Program-made: the position numbers and the translations under genes
NCBI GenBank assembly: GCA_964645285.1
Contig: CAZYDR010000022.1
Location: 1 to 39,616 of the forward strand
Reading direction: 5' to 3'
Origin: JAYZAP01 sp964645285
GTDB lineage: Bacteria > Pseudomonadota > Alphaproteobacteria > JAAXGF01
Length of the DNA: 39,616 nt
Shown here: positions 23,436 through 31,980 of the stretch, one piece after another
Numbering within the stretch: position 1 is the first letter of the stretch
Layout: every line of letters starts with the position of its first letter
The notes under the pieces: model-generated
Seen by the model: only the letters and a program-made list of their open reading frames with translations
What the model was told of the DNA's origin: nothing
Databases searched by the model: none

Positions 23436-24368
23436 TCAATCCCCGAAAATTCCACGGCGAAAGCGCGGATCGATTGCCGCCAGCATGATATCGGTAACGA
23501 AATTCAGGCCGATTATCGACGCCGTCAGCAAAAACAGGATGGCGGCGGCGAGGGGCTGGTCGTTCGACTGCGTAAGCGATTGCAGCAATAACGCCCCGGC
23601 CTCGGTGAGAGTCAGGATAAGCGCGATAATCGGCAGTTCGTTGAAAACCCGGTTGAGATCGAACCCCAGCGAGTTGATGATCGGTCCCAGGGCATGGCGG
23701 GCCGGATAGCGCCACAGCAATTGCCGTCCGGACAGCCCCCGCGCCCGCGCCGCCATGACATAGGGCTTGCCGTATTCATCGGCCATCAGGGCGCGCACGA
23801 TCTGAAGCGCGAAAGCCGTCGCCGACCAGCCGAGCACGAACACCGGAAGCCAGGCGTGGGACAGGAAGTCGATAAACCTGTCATAGGACCAGGCGGCGTC
23901 CTGGTACTCCCTGCTGAACAGGCCCGTGAGGGTGTCACCGAACAGTATGGTCGACGCCAACAGGATCATCAGGGCGAGCAGGAAGTTCGGCATGGCGAGG
24001 CCGAGATAGGAAACAAAGCGCAGGAAGTTGTTAAGCGCCCGGTTGTTTGTCGTCGCAGAATAGATGCCGACGGGTATGGCGATGAGGTAGGCCAGCAGCA
24101 GGGATGACAGGCAGATGCCCAGCGATATCCAGAACTTGGTTCCGAGCAGTAGATTGATCCGCATCCGCAAGATGCAGGATTCGCCGAAATCGCCGTGCAC
24201 GAAAACCTTCGTCACCCAGTTCACCCAGCGCGTGACGTAGGGCTTGTCCAGCGGCTTGAACGCCCAACAGCGTTCCGCGTAGTTCACCGGACTCAGTTCC
24301 ATCAAACTGAAAACGATGAAGGTCACAATGAGCAACGTGACAATCGCCATGGTGAGCCGCATACCCAC
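23436..24368 (-). CDS. DppB/OppB-type peptide ABC transporter permease, orphan, with TAG at the natural third codon
   Basis: Seen: 310 residues from GTG 24368. It has about six membrane helices, an N-terminal helix (IVTLLIVTFIVFSLMELSP), and the permease EAA-like loop VMAARARGLSGRQLLWRYPA, ending in a usual DppB C-terminus (AAIDPRFRRG). The frame continues upstream through FGRFVGMR, which fits the family, to TAG 24383-24381 and then TTG and ATG 24389, giving ATG-TTG-TAG. So the normal start seems disabled by one stop at codon 3, and the protein must begin at GTG 24368 if made. Known: DppB pairs with DppC, two ATPases and a binding protein. None is adjacent; only a dppC fragment occurs at 5138-5296. 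Confidence 0.8.
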   Translation of the reverse strand: MGMRLTMAIVTLLIVTFIVFSLMELSPVNYAERCWAFKPLDKPYVTRWVNWVTKVFVHGDFGESCILRMRINLLLGTKFWISLGICLSSLLLAYLIAIPVGIYSATTNNRALNNFLRFVSYLGLAMPNFLLALMILLASTILFGDTLTGLFSREYQDAAWSYDRFIDFLSHAWLPVFVLGWSATAFALQIVRALMADEYGKPYVMAARARGLSGRQLLWRYPARHALGPIINSLGFDLNRVFNELPIIALILTLTEAGALLLQSLTQSNDQPLAAAILFLLTASIIGLNFVTDIMLAAIDPRFRRGIFGD

Positions 24369-24480
24369 GAAACGGCCGAACTACAACATTATGCGGGGTT
24401 CTGATTCCTCGTACCCCCAATCAGCACTCGAATTCCGCGCCGAAAAGCCAGCGAGCGCGAACCCGCGCGCCCGCTACCCC

Positions 24481-25788
24481 CTAACAATCGAGCGTGTTGT
24501 CGCGCTCCCATTGGCTGAGTGAGCGGGTGTAGCTGTTCCATTCCTCGAGCTTGAGCTTGACGAAGGCGGCGCAGAACTCCTCGCCGAGGCGATCGCGGGC
24601 GACCTTGCTCTTGTCGAACAGGCGGACCGCGTCGAGCATGTTCAGCGGCAGCTGCTTGACGTTTTTCAGGCGGTGGCCTTCCTCGTACATGTTGATGTCG
24701 AGGCGCTTGCCCGGGTCGTGCGCATTAGCCGTACCGTCGAGGCCGGCGGCGTACATGGCGGCCTGCATCAGGTAGGGGTTCGAGGCGCCGTCCATGAGCC
24801 GCAGTTCGAAACGGCCGGGGTCGGGAATACGGATCATGTGGGTTCGGTTGTTGCCCGTATAGGTCACCGTGTTGGGTGCCCAGGTGGCGCCGGACTGGGT
24901 GACCGGCGCGTTGATCCGCTTGTAGCTGTTGACTGTCGGGTTGAACAGGGCGGTGAAGCTGTCGGCGCTGTGGACCACGCCGCCGAGGAAATGATAGGCC
25001 AGCTTGGAGAGGCCGAGCTCGCCCTTTTTGTCGGCGAACAGGTTCTTCTTGCCGGCCTTGTCCCACAGGGAAATATGGGCGTGGCAGCCGTTGCCGGTGA
25101 GGTCGGTAAACGGCTTGGGCATGAAGGTGGCGCGCAGGCCGTGGTTCTCGGCGATGGTCTTGGCCATGAACTTGAAGAACACGTGGCGGTCGGCGGTCTT
25201 CAGGCAGTCGTCGAAATCCCAGTTCATTTCGAACTGGCCGTTGCCGTCCTCGTGATCGTTCTGGTAGGGGTTCCAGCCGAGCTTGATCATGTGATCGCAG
25301 ATCTCGGCGATAACGTCGAAGCGCCGGGTCAGCGCCGCCTGATCGTAGCACGGCTTACCCTGGATATCGCGCTCATCGGAGATCGCGGTGCCGTCGGCGT
25401 TGGTCAGGAAATATTCGCACTCGACGCCGCTCTTCATGTAGTAGCCCTGCTTGGCGCCGGCGGCGATCTGGCGCTTGAGCACTACCCTGGGGCACTGCTC
25501 AACTTCCTTGCCGTCCATCCACAAGTCGCTGGCCAGCCAGGCGACCTCGGGCTTCCAGGGCAGTTGGATCAGGCTTGTCGGATCGGGCACCGCGAACATG
25601 TCCGGGTGCGCCGGGGTCATGTCGAGCCAGGTGGCGAAACCGGCGAAACCGGCGCCGTCCTTCTGCATGTCGCCGATGGCCCGGGCCGGCACCAGCTTGG
25701 CGCGCAGCACGCCGAACAGATCGACGAAGCTGATGAAGAAGTATTTGATTTTCTTTTCCTTGGCGACTTTCGCCAGATCGATGGCCAT
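24481..25788 (-). CDS. glnT: Type III glutamine synthetase family protein (GlnT / gamma-glutamylmethylamide synthetase-like)
   Basis: Seen: 435 residues. Glutamine synthetase motifs: N-terminal FVDLFGVLRAKLVPA, metal/glutamate-site VECEYFLT and GNGQFEMNWDFDD, ATP-site GNGCHAHISLWD, and NRTHMIRIPDPGRFELR. Length fits GlnT/GmaS enzymes, which lack the adenylylation loop of GlnA. Known: GmaS ligates methylamine to glutamate with ATP, and such genes sit next to mgs/mgd operons; others in the group make glutamine. Inference from the sox-type neighbours: methylamine or a related amine is the likely substrate. It starts 99 nt after the xre gene, with GGGAGG as ribosome site and a possible own promoter. 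Confidence 0.85.
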   Translation of the reverse strand: MAIDLAKVAKEKKIKYFFISFVDLFGVLRAKLVPARAIGDMQKDGAGFAGFATWLDMTPAHPDMFAVPDPTSLIQLPWKPEVAWLASDLWMDGKEVEQCPRVVLKRQIAAGAKQGYYMKSGVECEYFLTNADGTAISDERDIQGKPCYDQAALTRRFDVIAEICDHMIKLGWNPYQNDHEDGNGQFEMNWDFDDCLKTADRHVFFKFMAKTIAENHGLRATFMPKPFTDLTGNGCHAHISLWDKAGKKNLFADKKGELGLSKLAYHFLGGVVHSADSFTALFNPTVNSYKRINAPVTQSGATWAPNTVTYTGNNRTHMIRIPDPGRFELRLMDGASNPYLMQAAMYAAGLDGTANAHDPGKRLDINMYEEGHRLKNVKQLPLNMLDAVRLFDKSKVARDRLGEEFCAAFVKLKLEEWNSYTRSLSQWERDNTLDC

Positions 25789-25863
25789 GACAGCCTCCCA
25801 GTTGCTTGATTGATGGTGTTGTGGACGAGTGAAAGGGTCGTATTGACTAGGGGTTGAACGAAC

Positions 25864-25891
25864 TTTGTACGGGCGTGTTGGTCAACGTCAA
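25864..25891 (-). promoter_or_regulatory. Candidate promoter of glnT
   Basis: On the minus strand TTGACG (25891-25886) and TACAAA (25869-25864) are 16 nt apart, overlapping the last codon of the xre gene. A second TTGACC follows directly after the first box. This would allow glnT to be expressed independently of the sox genes. Confidence 0.4.
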
Positions 25892-26517
25892 CTGTCCGAT
25901 CCATCGGCGTAGGCGATAATCGACAGAAAATGGCAGGGCAGAGTGTCGAGGGTTTCCGGCCCGTGGGGCACGCCGGCGTCGAAAAACAGCGAGTCGCCCG
26001 AACCCATGGCGTAGATGCGGTCGCCGTGACGATAGCCCATGGCGCCGTCGAGCATGTAGATGAACTCGGTGCCGGCATGCTGGAAATAGGGGAAGGTATC
26101 GGACTTGTCGTTCAGCGTAATCATGTAGGGCTCGACCGCCAGGGCGGCGTCGCGGGAGTGGCCGAGCAGGCGGTACTGATGGCCGCTACGGGTGCCCCGG
26201 CGCTCGATCTCAAGACCCTGGCCGGCGGGCACGAAGGTCGCCTCGGGGCGCGCCTCAAACTGTTGGAACAGGGCGGTGACCGGTACGTTGAGCGCCGTCG
26301 ACAAGGCCTGCAGGGTGGCTAGGGACGGCGAGGTCAGGCCGTTCTCGATCTTTGACAGCATGCCCGACGACAGCCCGGCCAACCCGGCCAGCTCGGTAAC
26401 CCGCATGTCGAGGCGCTTGCGCAGACGCCGCACCTGACGGCCGATGGCGGCCTCAAGATCGCCCGCGCGGTCCTCGACCAGGGAATGGGGGTCCTGAAGC
26501 GCGCTTTTGGGGGTCAC
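25888..26517 (-). CDS. XRE family transcriptional regulator with C-terminal cupin domain
   Basis: Seen: 209 residues, GTG start 26517 placed 2 nt after soxG. An N-terminal helix-turn-helix (~27-80) contains VTELAGLAGLSSGMLSKIE. The C-terminal cupin barrel (~130-200) contains YFQHAGTEFIYMLDGAMGYRH and DSLFFDAGVPHGPE, with His residues that could bind metal. Known: XRE-cupin proteins (PuuR-like) sense small amine or amino-acid ligands. Being inside the amine operon, between soxG and glnT, it probably regulates this cluster. The hairpin at 31776-31802 upstream of soxB is a candidate target. Confidence 0.9.
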   Translation of the reverse strand: MTPKSALQDPHSLVEDRAGDLEAAIGRQVRRLRKRLDMRVTELAGLAGLSSGMLSKIENGLTSPSLATLQALSTALNVPVTALFQQFEARPEATFVPAGQGLEIERRGTRSGHQYRLLGHSRDAALAVEPYMITLNDKSDTFPYFQHAGTEFIYMLDGAMGYRHGDRIYAMGSGDSLFFDAGVPHGPETLDTLPCHFLSIIAYADGSDS

Positions 26518-26519
26518 GG

Positions 26520-27245
26520 TCAGCTATCGCCGGCGAGGCCGCGCATGGCGTCGAGACCTACGGGTGCGCCGCCCCATTCGCCCATGGCGTCGAGCACGCT
26601 GTCCCACATGAAGCGGGCCGAGGCGTTGTCAGTAAGGAAGTGGTACGCGAGGGTCTCGCCCCCAGTGGAATCGACAACGTCGGCCCTGATGACGATGCCG
26701 TTAAGGCGCGCAATGGAGGTCTGGGCGGCGGCGCCCATGGCGAACTTGTCGGGGCGCAGATCGACGCCGCAGATTTTCGAGAACATCGTCGCGCTGTGGC
26801 GGCCGCTGATCAGGAACCAGCAGTTGGTGTCGGCCCGGGGCACCGGGTAAGAACCGGTATCCGGGTCGGGCGACCAGCCACCAGCGATGTCGTTACAAAG
26901 CGTGCTGGCGCAGGCCAGATCGCTGAGCAACAGGACCTCGGTATCGGCCAGGCGGGCGGCGCTGGCGCCGTCGTCCTGCCACGCAGTCATGTTGTTGGCG
27001 TCGGTCACCGTGACCCCCTGGGTACGGACCCAGACGATGGCGCCGTGGCCCTTGAAGCCGGCCCGGGGCAGCGGCGATAGATCGCAGATCGCCAGGGCCT
27101 GGGCGCGTTCCGCCTCGGCTTCGCGCGTGCCGCCGCAACGCATGGCGCAGGCCGCGCCGTTGACCTCGCCAAAGGTCGCGCCCAGCGCCGCCAGTTCACG
27201 GTACAGGGCGCTGCGGCGAAGTTGTTGTTCGGGAGCCAGGCTCAT
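26520..27245 (-). CDS. soxG: Sarcosine oxidase gamma-type subunit (SoxG / MgdD-like)
   Basis: Seen: 241 residues of the small subunit related to the folate-binding aminomethyltransferase (GcvT) fold: AICDLSPLPRAGFKGHGA near the N-terminus and a C-terminal RFMWDSVLDAMGEWGG. Known: it completes the heterotetramer with alpha, beta and delta subunits. It starts 1 nt after soxA and is followed by xre after 2 nt, so it is part of one transcript. As in other gamma subunits, sequence conservation is low and no catalytic residues can be named. Confidence 0.85.
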   Translation of the reverse strand: MSLAPEQQLRRSALYRELAALGATFGEVNGAACAMRCGGTREAEAERAQALAICDLSPLPRAGFKGHGAIVWVRTQGVTVTDANNMTAWQDDGASAARLADTEVLLLSDLACASTLCNDIAGGWSPDPDTGSYPVPRADTNCWFLISGRHSATMFSKICGVDLRPDKFAMGAAAQTSIARLNGIVIRADVVDSTGGETLAYHFLTDNASARFMWDSVLDAMGEWGGAPVGLDAMRGLAGDS

Positions 27246-27246
27246 A

Positions 27247-30171
27247 TCACATCTCCTGGCGCTTGCCGTAGGGGTCGTAGAACGGCATGGCCGTCACTTC
27301 CGCCTCGATCAGCCGGCCCTGTTCGATCTTGATTTTAAAGCGGGTGCCGACCTCGGCTTGGTCCGGCGCCACGTAGCCGATGCCGATGATCTTGCCCAGC
27401 ACATGGGAGTAGCCGACGGAGGTCACCCGACCCGTGATGGTCCCATCACGGATCACCAAATGGCAATCCTTCGGTTCCGGCGCCCTGGTGGTCGTATCAT
27501 TGGTCTCGACAATGGTAAAGCCGACCAGCTTGCGCTCGATGCCACGGTCCTTCTGGATGGCGATGGAGCGCATGCCGACGAAGTAGGGCTTCTTGCGGGC
27601 GATGGCCCAGGCCATGTCGGCTTCATGGGGATGGGTCAGCCCGTCAGTGTCCTGGTTGATGATGATATGACCCTTCTCGAGGCGCAGCAGGCGCTGGGCC
27701 TCGATGCCGAAGGGCCGGATGCCTTCCGGCTTGCCGGCCTCCATGAGGGCGTCCCACAGGGCCTCGCCGTGGCTCGCCGGGACATGGACCTCGTAACCGA
27801 GCTCACCGACGAAGCCGACCCGCAGCAGCCGCGCCGGAATGCCGGCGATGTGGCCCGTGCGCACCCCCATGTAGGGGAAAGCCTCGGCCGACAGGTCGAT
27901 ATCGTCGCTGACCCGGGCCAGCACGTTCCGTGCCTTGGGTCCGGCGATGTTGATCCCGGCGTAGGACGCGGTGGAATTGATGACGCAGACGTCAAGCCGC
28001 CATTGGGCGTTATGGAACAGCATCTCCTGATAGACCGCGCCGACACCGCCGGTGGTGGCGGTGACATAGAAGTGGTTTTTGTGGAAGCGACAGGCGACAC
28101 CGTCGTCGGTGATAACGCCGGACTGATCGGTCATCAGCACGTAGCGCGCCCGGTGCACCGGCTGCTTGAGATAGGCGAAGGTGTACATGCGATTGAGGAA
28201 CTCGGCCGCGTCCGGGCCATGAACCTCAATACCGCCCAGGGTCGAGACGTCGATGATGCCGACGTTCTCGCGCACCGCCATGACCTCGGCCTTAATGTTG
28301 GCCTCGCGGTTGGCCGGGTCGCCGTAGTACTCGGGCCGGATCCACTGGCCGGCGACCATCATGCGGGCGCCCTGTTCCTCATGGCGCCAATGCATGGCGG
28401 TGTGGCGCACGGGCTCGAACGAGCGCCCGGCAAGATGGCCGAAGGTCTCGGCGGTGAACGGCGGCCGCGAGGTGGTGGTACCGGTCTGGTCCATGGTCTT
28501 GCCGGTCGCCTTGGCGGCGATGCGGACCGACGGTAGTGATGAGTGGCGGCCCTGGCTCGGCCCCATGCCGACGGTAGAGAAGCGCTTGAGCAACTCGATA
28601 TTGTCGTAGCCCTCGGCGATGGCGTTGAGCAGGTCGACAACCACCAGGTCTTCGTCAAAGTCGACGAAATCCTTGCCATCCTGATGAGGGAAGATGGGCC
28701 ACGGGAAGTTCGGGCTTGATCCGTCATCGCCAGCCGCCGGCGGCTCCGTGCCGCCGTCGTGGCCGGCATCGCGAGCAGCAGCCCAGCCGGCGTGGCGGCC
28801 CGAGGCCGCTGCACCGTTCGCCTCATAGACCCCGGCGACCGAGCCGGCGGCGAACATATGGGCCGGCAACTCGGCAATGGCGAAGGTCGCCTGGCGGTTG
28901 TCATAGGCCATGCGGCCGCGGGCGTGACAGATCAGATTGGCCGCCGGGTGATAGCCCACCGAGACGCAGACCAGATCGCAGGTGAAGCGGTCGGTGGTGA
29001 CGGTGGTCTCGCCTTCGCCGGTGACCTTGGCGATGCGGGCGCCGACCACGCCTTTGTTGCCGGGCGCTGCCATGACTTCGGCCACGGTGGTCTCGCGGAT
29101 CACCGGCACGCCGCGCTCGATGACCGCGTGATGGCGTTCGCAACCGGGCGCATCGGCGCGAGGATCGACGACGCAGGCGACCTCGACACCGGCGTCGAGC
29201 AGATCGAGGGCGACGCCGTAGCCGTCGCCATTGGCGGCGACCACCACAGCCCGGTTGCCCGGTTTGACGCCGTACTGGTAGATCAGCCGCTGGGCGGCGC
29301 TGCCCATGATGACGCCTGGCAGGTCGTTGTTGCGGAACACCATAGCCTGTTCAAAGCTGCCACTGGCGACCACCATGGCGGTGGCCCGCAGCTTGTACAT
29401 GCGGTTGCCTTGGATGATCGGCAACCAGTTGTCGGAAAACCAACCGTTGCAGGTGGCGCTGGTCAGCACCCGGATGTTGGCCTCGGCCTCGACCTTGGCG
29501 ACCAGCTCGGCGCGCAGGGTCTCGGCGCGCTCGCCGGCGGCGTCGAGGCGGGCGTAGTTCAACGACCCGCCGAGCACCCGGTTCTCGTCCATAAGCACGA
29601 CCTCGGCGCCATCGGCGGCGGCCTCAAGGGCGGCGGCCATGCCGGCCGGCCCGCCGCCGACAACGGCAACGTCGGCGAACAGGTACTGCTTGTCGTAATA
29701 GCCGTGATCGGCCTCCTGGTTGACCACGCCGAGGCCGGCAAGCCGGCGGATGACCTTTTCCCAGAACGGCCACAGAGCCTTGGGCCGGAAAAATGCCTTG
29801 TAATAAAAGCCCACCGGCATGAAACGGCTGAAGTGGCCGATCCAGTTAGCATGATCAGACTCCAGGCTACCGAACACGTTCTGTGCGGTCACCGCCATGC
29901 CCGGCTCGATAGCCCGGCGGTCGGCCAGCACGTTGGTCTCGTCGTCGATCTGCACCAGAGTGTTGGAATCCTGGCCAGCGGCGGTCAGCACTCCGCGCGG
30001 GCGATGGTATTTGAACGACCGCGACAATATGGATACGCCGTTGGCCAGCAGAGCCGAGGCGATGGTGTCGCCGGCAAAGCCGGAATAGCGCTTGCCGTCG
30101 AACGAGAATTCGACGGTTTGGTTACGGTCGATGCGGGCGCCGGCCGGCGCCGCCAGGCGGCCCGGCTTCAT
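27247..30171 (-). CDS. soxA: Sarcosine oxidase alpha-type subunit (SoxA / N-methylglutamate dehydrogenase MgdC-like)
   Basis: Seen: 974 residues. An N-terminal ferredoxin-like fold without Cys ligands (FDGKRYSGFAGDTIASALLA, ~24-43), then an NAD/FAD-binding half (VAVVGGGPAGMAAALEAA and a second fold around NRAVVVAANGDGYGVALDLL), and a C-terminal GcvT-type tetrahydrofolate-binding half (~600-970; VGELGYEVHVPASHGEALWD, GIEAQRLLRLEKGH). Known: this subunit binds NAD and folate, taking the methyl carbon from the amine as 5,10-methylene-THF. It overlaps soxD (ATGA). Which N-methyl substrate is used (sarcosine or N-methylglutamate) cannot be fixed from sequence; the adjacent GlnT-type gene favours N-methylglutamate. 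Confidence 0.9.
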   Translation of the reverse strand: MKPGRLAAPAGARIDRNQTVEFSFDGKRYSGFAGDTIASALLANGVSILSRSFKYHRPRGVLTAAGQDSNTLVQIDDETNVLADRRAIEPGMAVTAQNVFGSLESDHANWIGHFSRFMPVGFYYKAFFRPKALWPFWEKVIRRLAGLGVVNQEADHGYYDKQYLFADVAVVGGGPAGMAAALEAAADGAEVVLMDENRVLGGSLNYARLDAAGERAETLRAELVAKVEAEANIRVLTSATCNGWFSDNWLPIIQGNRMYKLRATAMVVASGSFEQAMVFRNNDLPGVIMGSAAQRLIYQYGVKPGNRAVVVAANGDGYGVALDLLDAGVEVACVVDPRADAPGCERHHAVIERGVPVIRETTVAEVMAAPGNKGVVGARIAKVTGEGETTVTTDRFTCDLVCVSVGYHPAANLICHARGRMAYDNRQATFAIAELPAHMFAAGSVAGVYEANGAAASGRHAGWAAARDAGHDGGTEPPAAGDDGSSPNFPWPIFPHQDGKDFVDFDEDLVVVDLLNAIAEGYDNIELLKRFSTVGMGPSQGRHSSLPSVRIAAKATGKTMDQTGTTTSRPPFTAETFGHLAGRSFEPVRHTAMHWRHEEQGARMMVAGQWIRPEYYGDPANREANIKAEVMAVRENVGIIDVSTLGGIEVHGPDAAEFLNRMYTFAYLKQPVHRARYVLMTDQSGVITDDGVACRFHKNHFYVTATTGGVGAVYQEMLFHNAQWRLDVCVINSTASYAGINIAGPKARNVLARVSDDIDLSAEAFPYMGVRTGHIAGIPARLLRVGFVGELGYEVHVPASHGEALWDALMEAGKPEGIRPFGIEAQRLLRLEKGHIIINQDTDGLTHPHEADMAWAIARKKPYFVGMRSIAIQKDRGIERKLVGFTIVETNDTTTRAPEPKDCHLVIRDGTITGRVTSVGYSHVLGKIIGIGYVAPDQAEVGTRFKIKIEQGRLIEAEVTAMPFYDPYGKRQEM

Positions 30172-30482
30172 GACGTGCCTCCGTCGTCATCGGACGCGGG
30201 CGGCGCCGGGAAGGCGACGCGCTCGTTGAACACTTCATTGGCCGGATAGGTGCGGATGAATTCATCGGTCACCGTGTTGCGCTCGGCGATAATCCAGTAG
30301 GCGGTGGGGGCGTGGTACCACCACTCGCGGACCACCCCGGCGGTGTTGTTTTCCATGAATACGAAATCGGCCCATTCGGCGTTGCTGGTGGTGTGTGGGT
30401 CGGGATGCATGACCACCTCGCCGCCATAGACGAACTCGGAGATGTTACGCGGGCCGTTGAGCGGACAATTGAGAATTTTCAT
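30168..30482 (-). CDS. soxD: Sarcosine oxidase delta-type subunit (SoxD / MgdB-like) lacking most zinc ligands
   Basis: Seen: 104 residues beginning MKILNCPLNGPRNISEF, followed by YGGEV and REWWYHAPTAYWIIAERNTVTDEF. The family match is clear, but of the zinc ligands of classic SoxD (two N-terminal Cys, one His, one Cys) only Cys6 and the His remain; the CPYCG-type second Cys is absent and the usual Cys after the His is not there. I recall a subfamily sharing this NGPRNISEF form, so this looks like a lineage feature, not decay. It sits 12 nt after soxB. Inference: a structural subunit. Confidence 0.87.
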   Translation of the reverse strand: MKILNCPLNGPRNISEFVYGGEVVMHPDPHTTSNAEWADFVFMENNTAGVVREWWYHAPTAYWIIAERNTVTDEFIRTYPANEVFNERVAFPAPPASDDDGGTS

Positions 30483-30494
30483 GGTGCTATTCCC

Positions 30495-31736
30495 TCAATG
30501 ACCGACCGAGGCGGCGCCCTTTTCGCCGACCAGGTGGAAGTCGTCGAAGCGCGATAGGCGGAACGGCTCGATTAGGTCGGGCACCTTGCCGGTGGCGATC
30601 AGTTCGGCCATGCGGTTGCCGACGACGGGGGTCGCCTTGAAACCCCAGGTGCCCCAACCGGAATCGATGTAGTAGTTCTCCACCGGGGTCTCGCCCAGGA
30701 CCGGGCTAAAGTCCGGCGTCATGTCGGTCATACCGGCCCACTGGCGCATCAGTTTGACCTCGCCGAGATAAGGAAACATCTCTAGCATATGGGCCATCAG
30801 GCCTTCCTTGAACTCCAGGCTCGAGCGGGTCGAATAGAGCTGATAGGGATCGGTCGAGCCGCCCATGACCAACTCGCCCCGCGGGCTCTGGGAAATGTAG
30901 GTATGCAGGCTGCCCGACACCACGATAGCGTCGAGGAATGGCTTCAGGGGTTGCGAAACGCAGGCTTGCAGCGGCACCGTGCGGATCGGCACCTTGAAGC
31001 CCGCCATCTTGGTCAGCAGGGAGGTCGACCCGGCCACCGCCTGCACCGCCTTGTTGCAGTGGATGGTGCCGCGGTCGGTCTCGACGCCGATCAGCCGGCC
31101 GTTCTCGACCAGAATGCCGGTGACCTTGGTCTGCTGATGGATTTCCACGCCCTTGCGGCTGGCGACGCCGCTATAGCCCCAGGCGACAGCGTCGTGGCGC
31201 GCGATCGAGCCCGGCGCGTGATACAGCGCGCCCAGAATGGGATAACGCACGTCTTCGGACATGTTGAGCTGAGGCACCATGCGGGCCAGTTCATCGCGCA
31301 GCACCAGATCCGAATTGACCCCCATGTGCTTGTTGACCTCGGCCCGCCAGCGCATGGTGCGGATCGAGGCGTCGGTGTGGGCTAGGGTGAAATGGCCGCG
31401 TTCCGAATACATGATGTTGTAATCGAATTCCTGGCTCAGATCCTGATACAGCCGGATCGACTCGTCATAGAAGGCGACGCCTTCCGGGGTCAGATAGTTG
31501 GAGCGGATGATGGCCGTGTTGCGGCCCGTATTGCCGCCGCCGATCCAGCCTTGCTCGAGCACCGCCACATCGGTGATGCCGTACTTGGTGGCCAGATAAT
31601 AGGCGGTCGCCAGACCGTGGCCGCCGCCGCCGATGATGACCACGTCATAGCGTGGCTTGAGTTCTCCCGGCACGGCGAAATGGCGCTTCGCCGGATGTTT
31701 CTTGGAGAAGCCGTATTTGAGCAGGCCGAATGGCAT
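30495..31736 (-). CDS. soxB: Sarcosine oxidase beta-type subunit (SoxB / MgdA-like FAD-FMN oxidoreductase)
   Basis: Seen: 413 residues. FAD-binding DVVIIGGGGHGLATAYYLA (~31-49), the motif GGGNTGRNTAIIRSNYL, and His181 in ARHDAVAWGY, which matches the residue carrying covalent FMN in heterotetrameric sarcosine oxidases. The C-terminal DSGWGTWGFKATPVVG closes the FAD site. Known: the beta subunit oxidises the N-methyl amine and passes electrons to FMN. It is first in the minus-strand cluster soxB-soxD-soxA-soxG-xre-(glnT). Its upstream region holds a hairpin that overlaps the likely promoter. Confidence 0.92.
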   Translation of the reverse strand: MPFGLLKYGFSKKHPAKRHFAVPGELKPRYDVVIIGGGGHGLATAYYLATKYGITDVAVLEQGWIGGGNTGRNTAIIRSNYLTPEGVAFYDESIRLYQDLSQEFDYNIMYSERGHFTLAHTDASIRTMRWRAEVNKHMGVNSDLVLRDELARMVPQLNMSEDVRYPILGALYHAPGSIARHDAVAWGYSGVASRKGVEIHQQTKVTGILVENGRLIGVETDRGTIHCNKAVQAVAGSTSLLTKMAGFKVPIRTVPLQACVSQPLKPFLDAIVVSGSLHTYISQSPRGELVMGGSTDPYQLYSTRSSLEFKEGLMAHMLEMFPYLGEVKLMRQWAGMTDMTPDFSPVLGETPVENYYIDSGWGTWGFKATPVVGNRMAELIATGKVPDLIEPFRLSRFDDFHLVGEKGAASVGH

Positions 31737-31769
31737 GATGGCGCCCTAAAAATCTCGTGCTTCGAGGCA

Positions 31770-31802
31770 TGTATAGGGGCGAAAACGGAGCCCGTTTTCC
31801 CC
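31770..31802 (-). promoter_or_regulatory. Candidate soxB promoter -10 box and inverted-repeat operator
   Basis: Arms GAAAACGG (31781-31788) and CCGTTTTC (31792-31799) are perfect, loop AGC, extended by GGG/CCC across a bulged C. On the minus strand TATACA (31775-31770) is a fair -10 box, and the inverted repeat fills the spacer and -35 region. There is no recognisable -35, as expected for an activated or tightly repressed promoter. Binding by the XRE-cupin protein of this operon is a guess. Confidence 0.45.
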
Positions 31803-31890
31803 TCCGATAATCGCGCCGAACCTAGCTCATGGTTTACCCCGAGGCAACAAACTTGCATGGCGCTGGGCCGATTGTCTTGGCCACAGAAAA

Positions 31891-31919
31891 TTAACCATTA
31901 ATCCGCCAAGGTGTACAAT
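31891..31919 (+). promoter_or_regulatory. Candidate promoter of the NAD-glutamate dehydrogenase gene
   Basis: TTAACC (31891-31896) and TACAAT (31914-31919) are spaced by 17 nt, a good sigma-70 match (4/6 and 5/6). It lies 62 nt upstream of the start codon, which has AGGAGGG at 31967-31973. Confidence 0.5.
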
Positions 31920-31980
31920 TCGGAACAATGGCCTAAAGTCTTGTCATTCAACAGTCATTCGTGTCCAGGAGGGTCCCGTC

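Noticed and set aside
17246..24383. In-frame TAG codons as evidence for pyrrolysine or TAG recoding
   Set aside because: Several intact genes here (hisH, maeB, the serine hydrolase) end in TAG at the right place, and no pyl genes or methyltransferases of the pyrrolysine type are visible.
26887..30249. Long plus-strand open frames over soxG and soxA (about 500-550 codons)
   Set aside because: They are antisense to well-matched proteins; long frames opposite GC-rich genes are expected and their translations lack family motifs.
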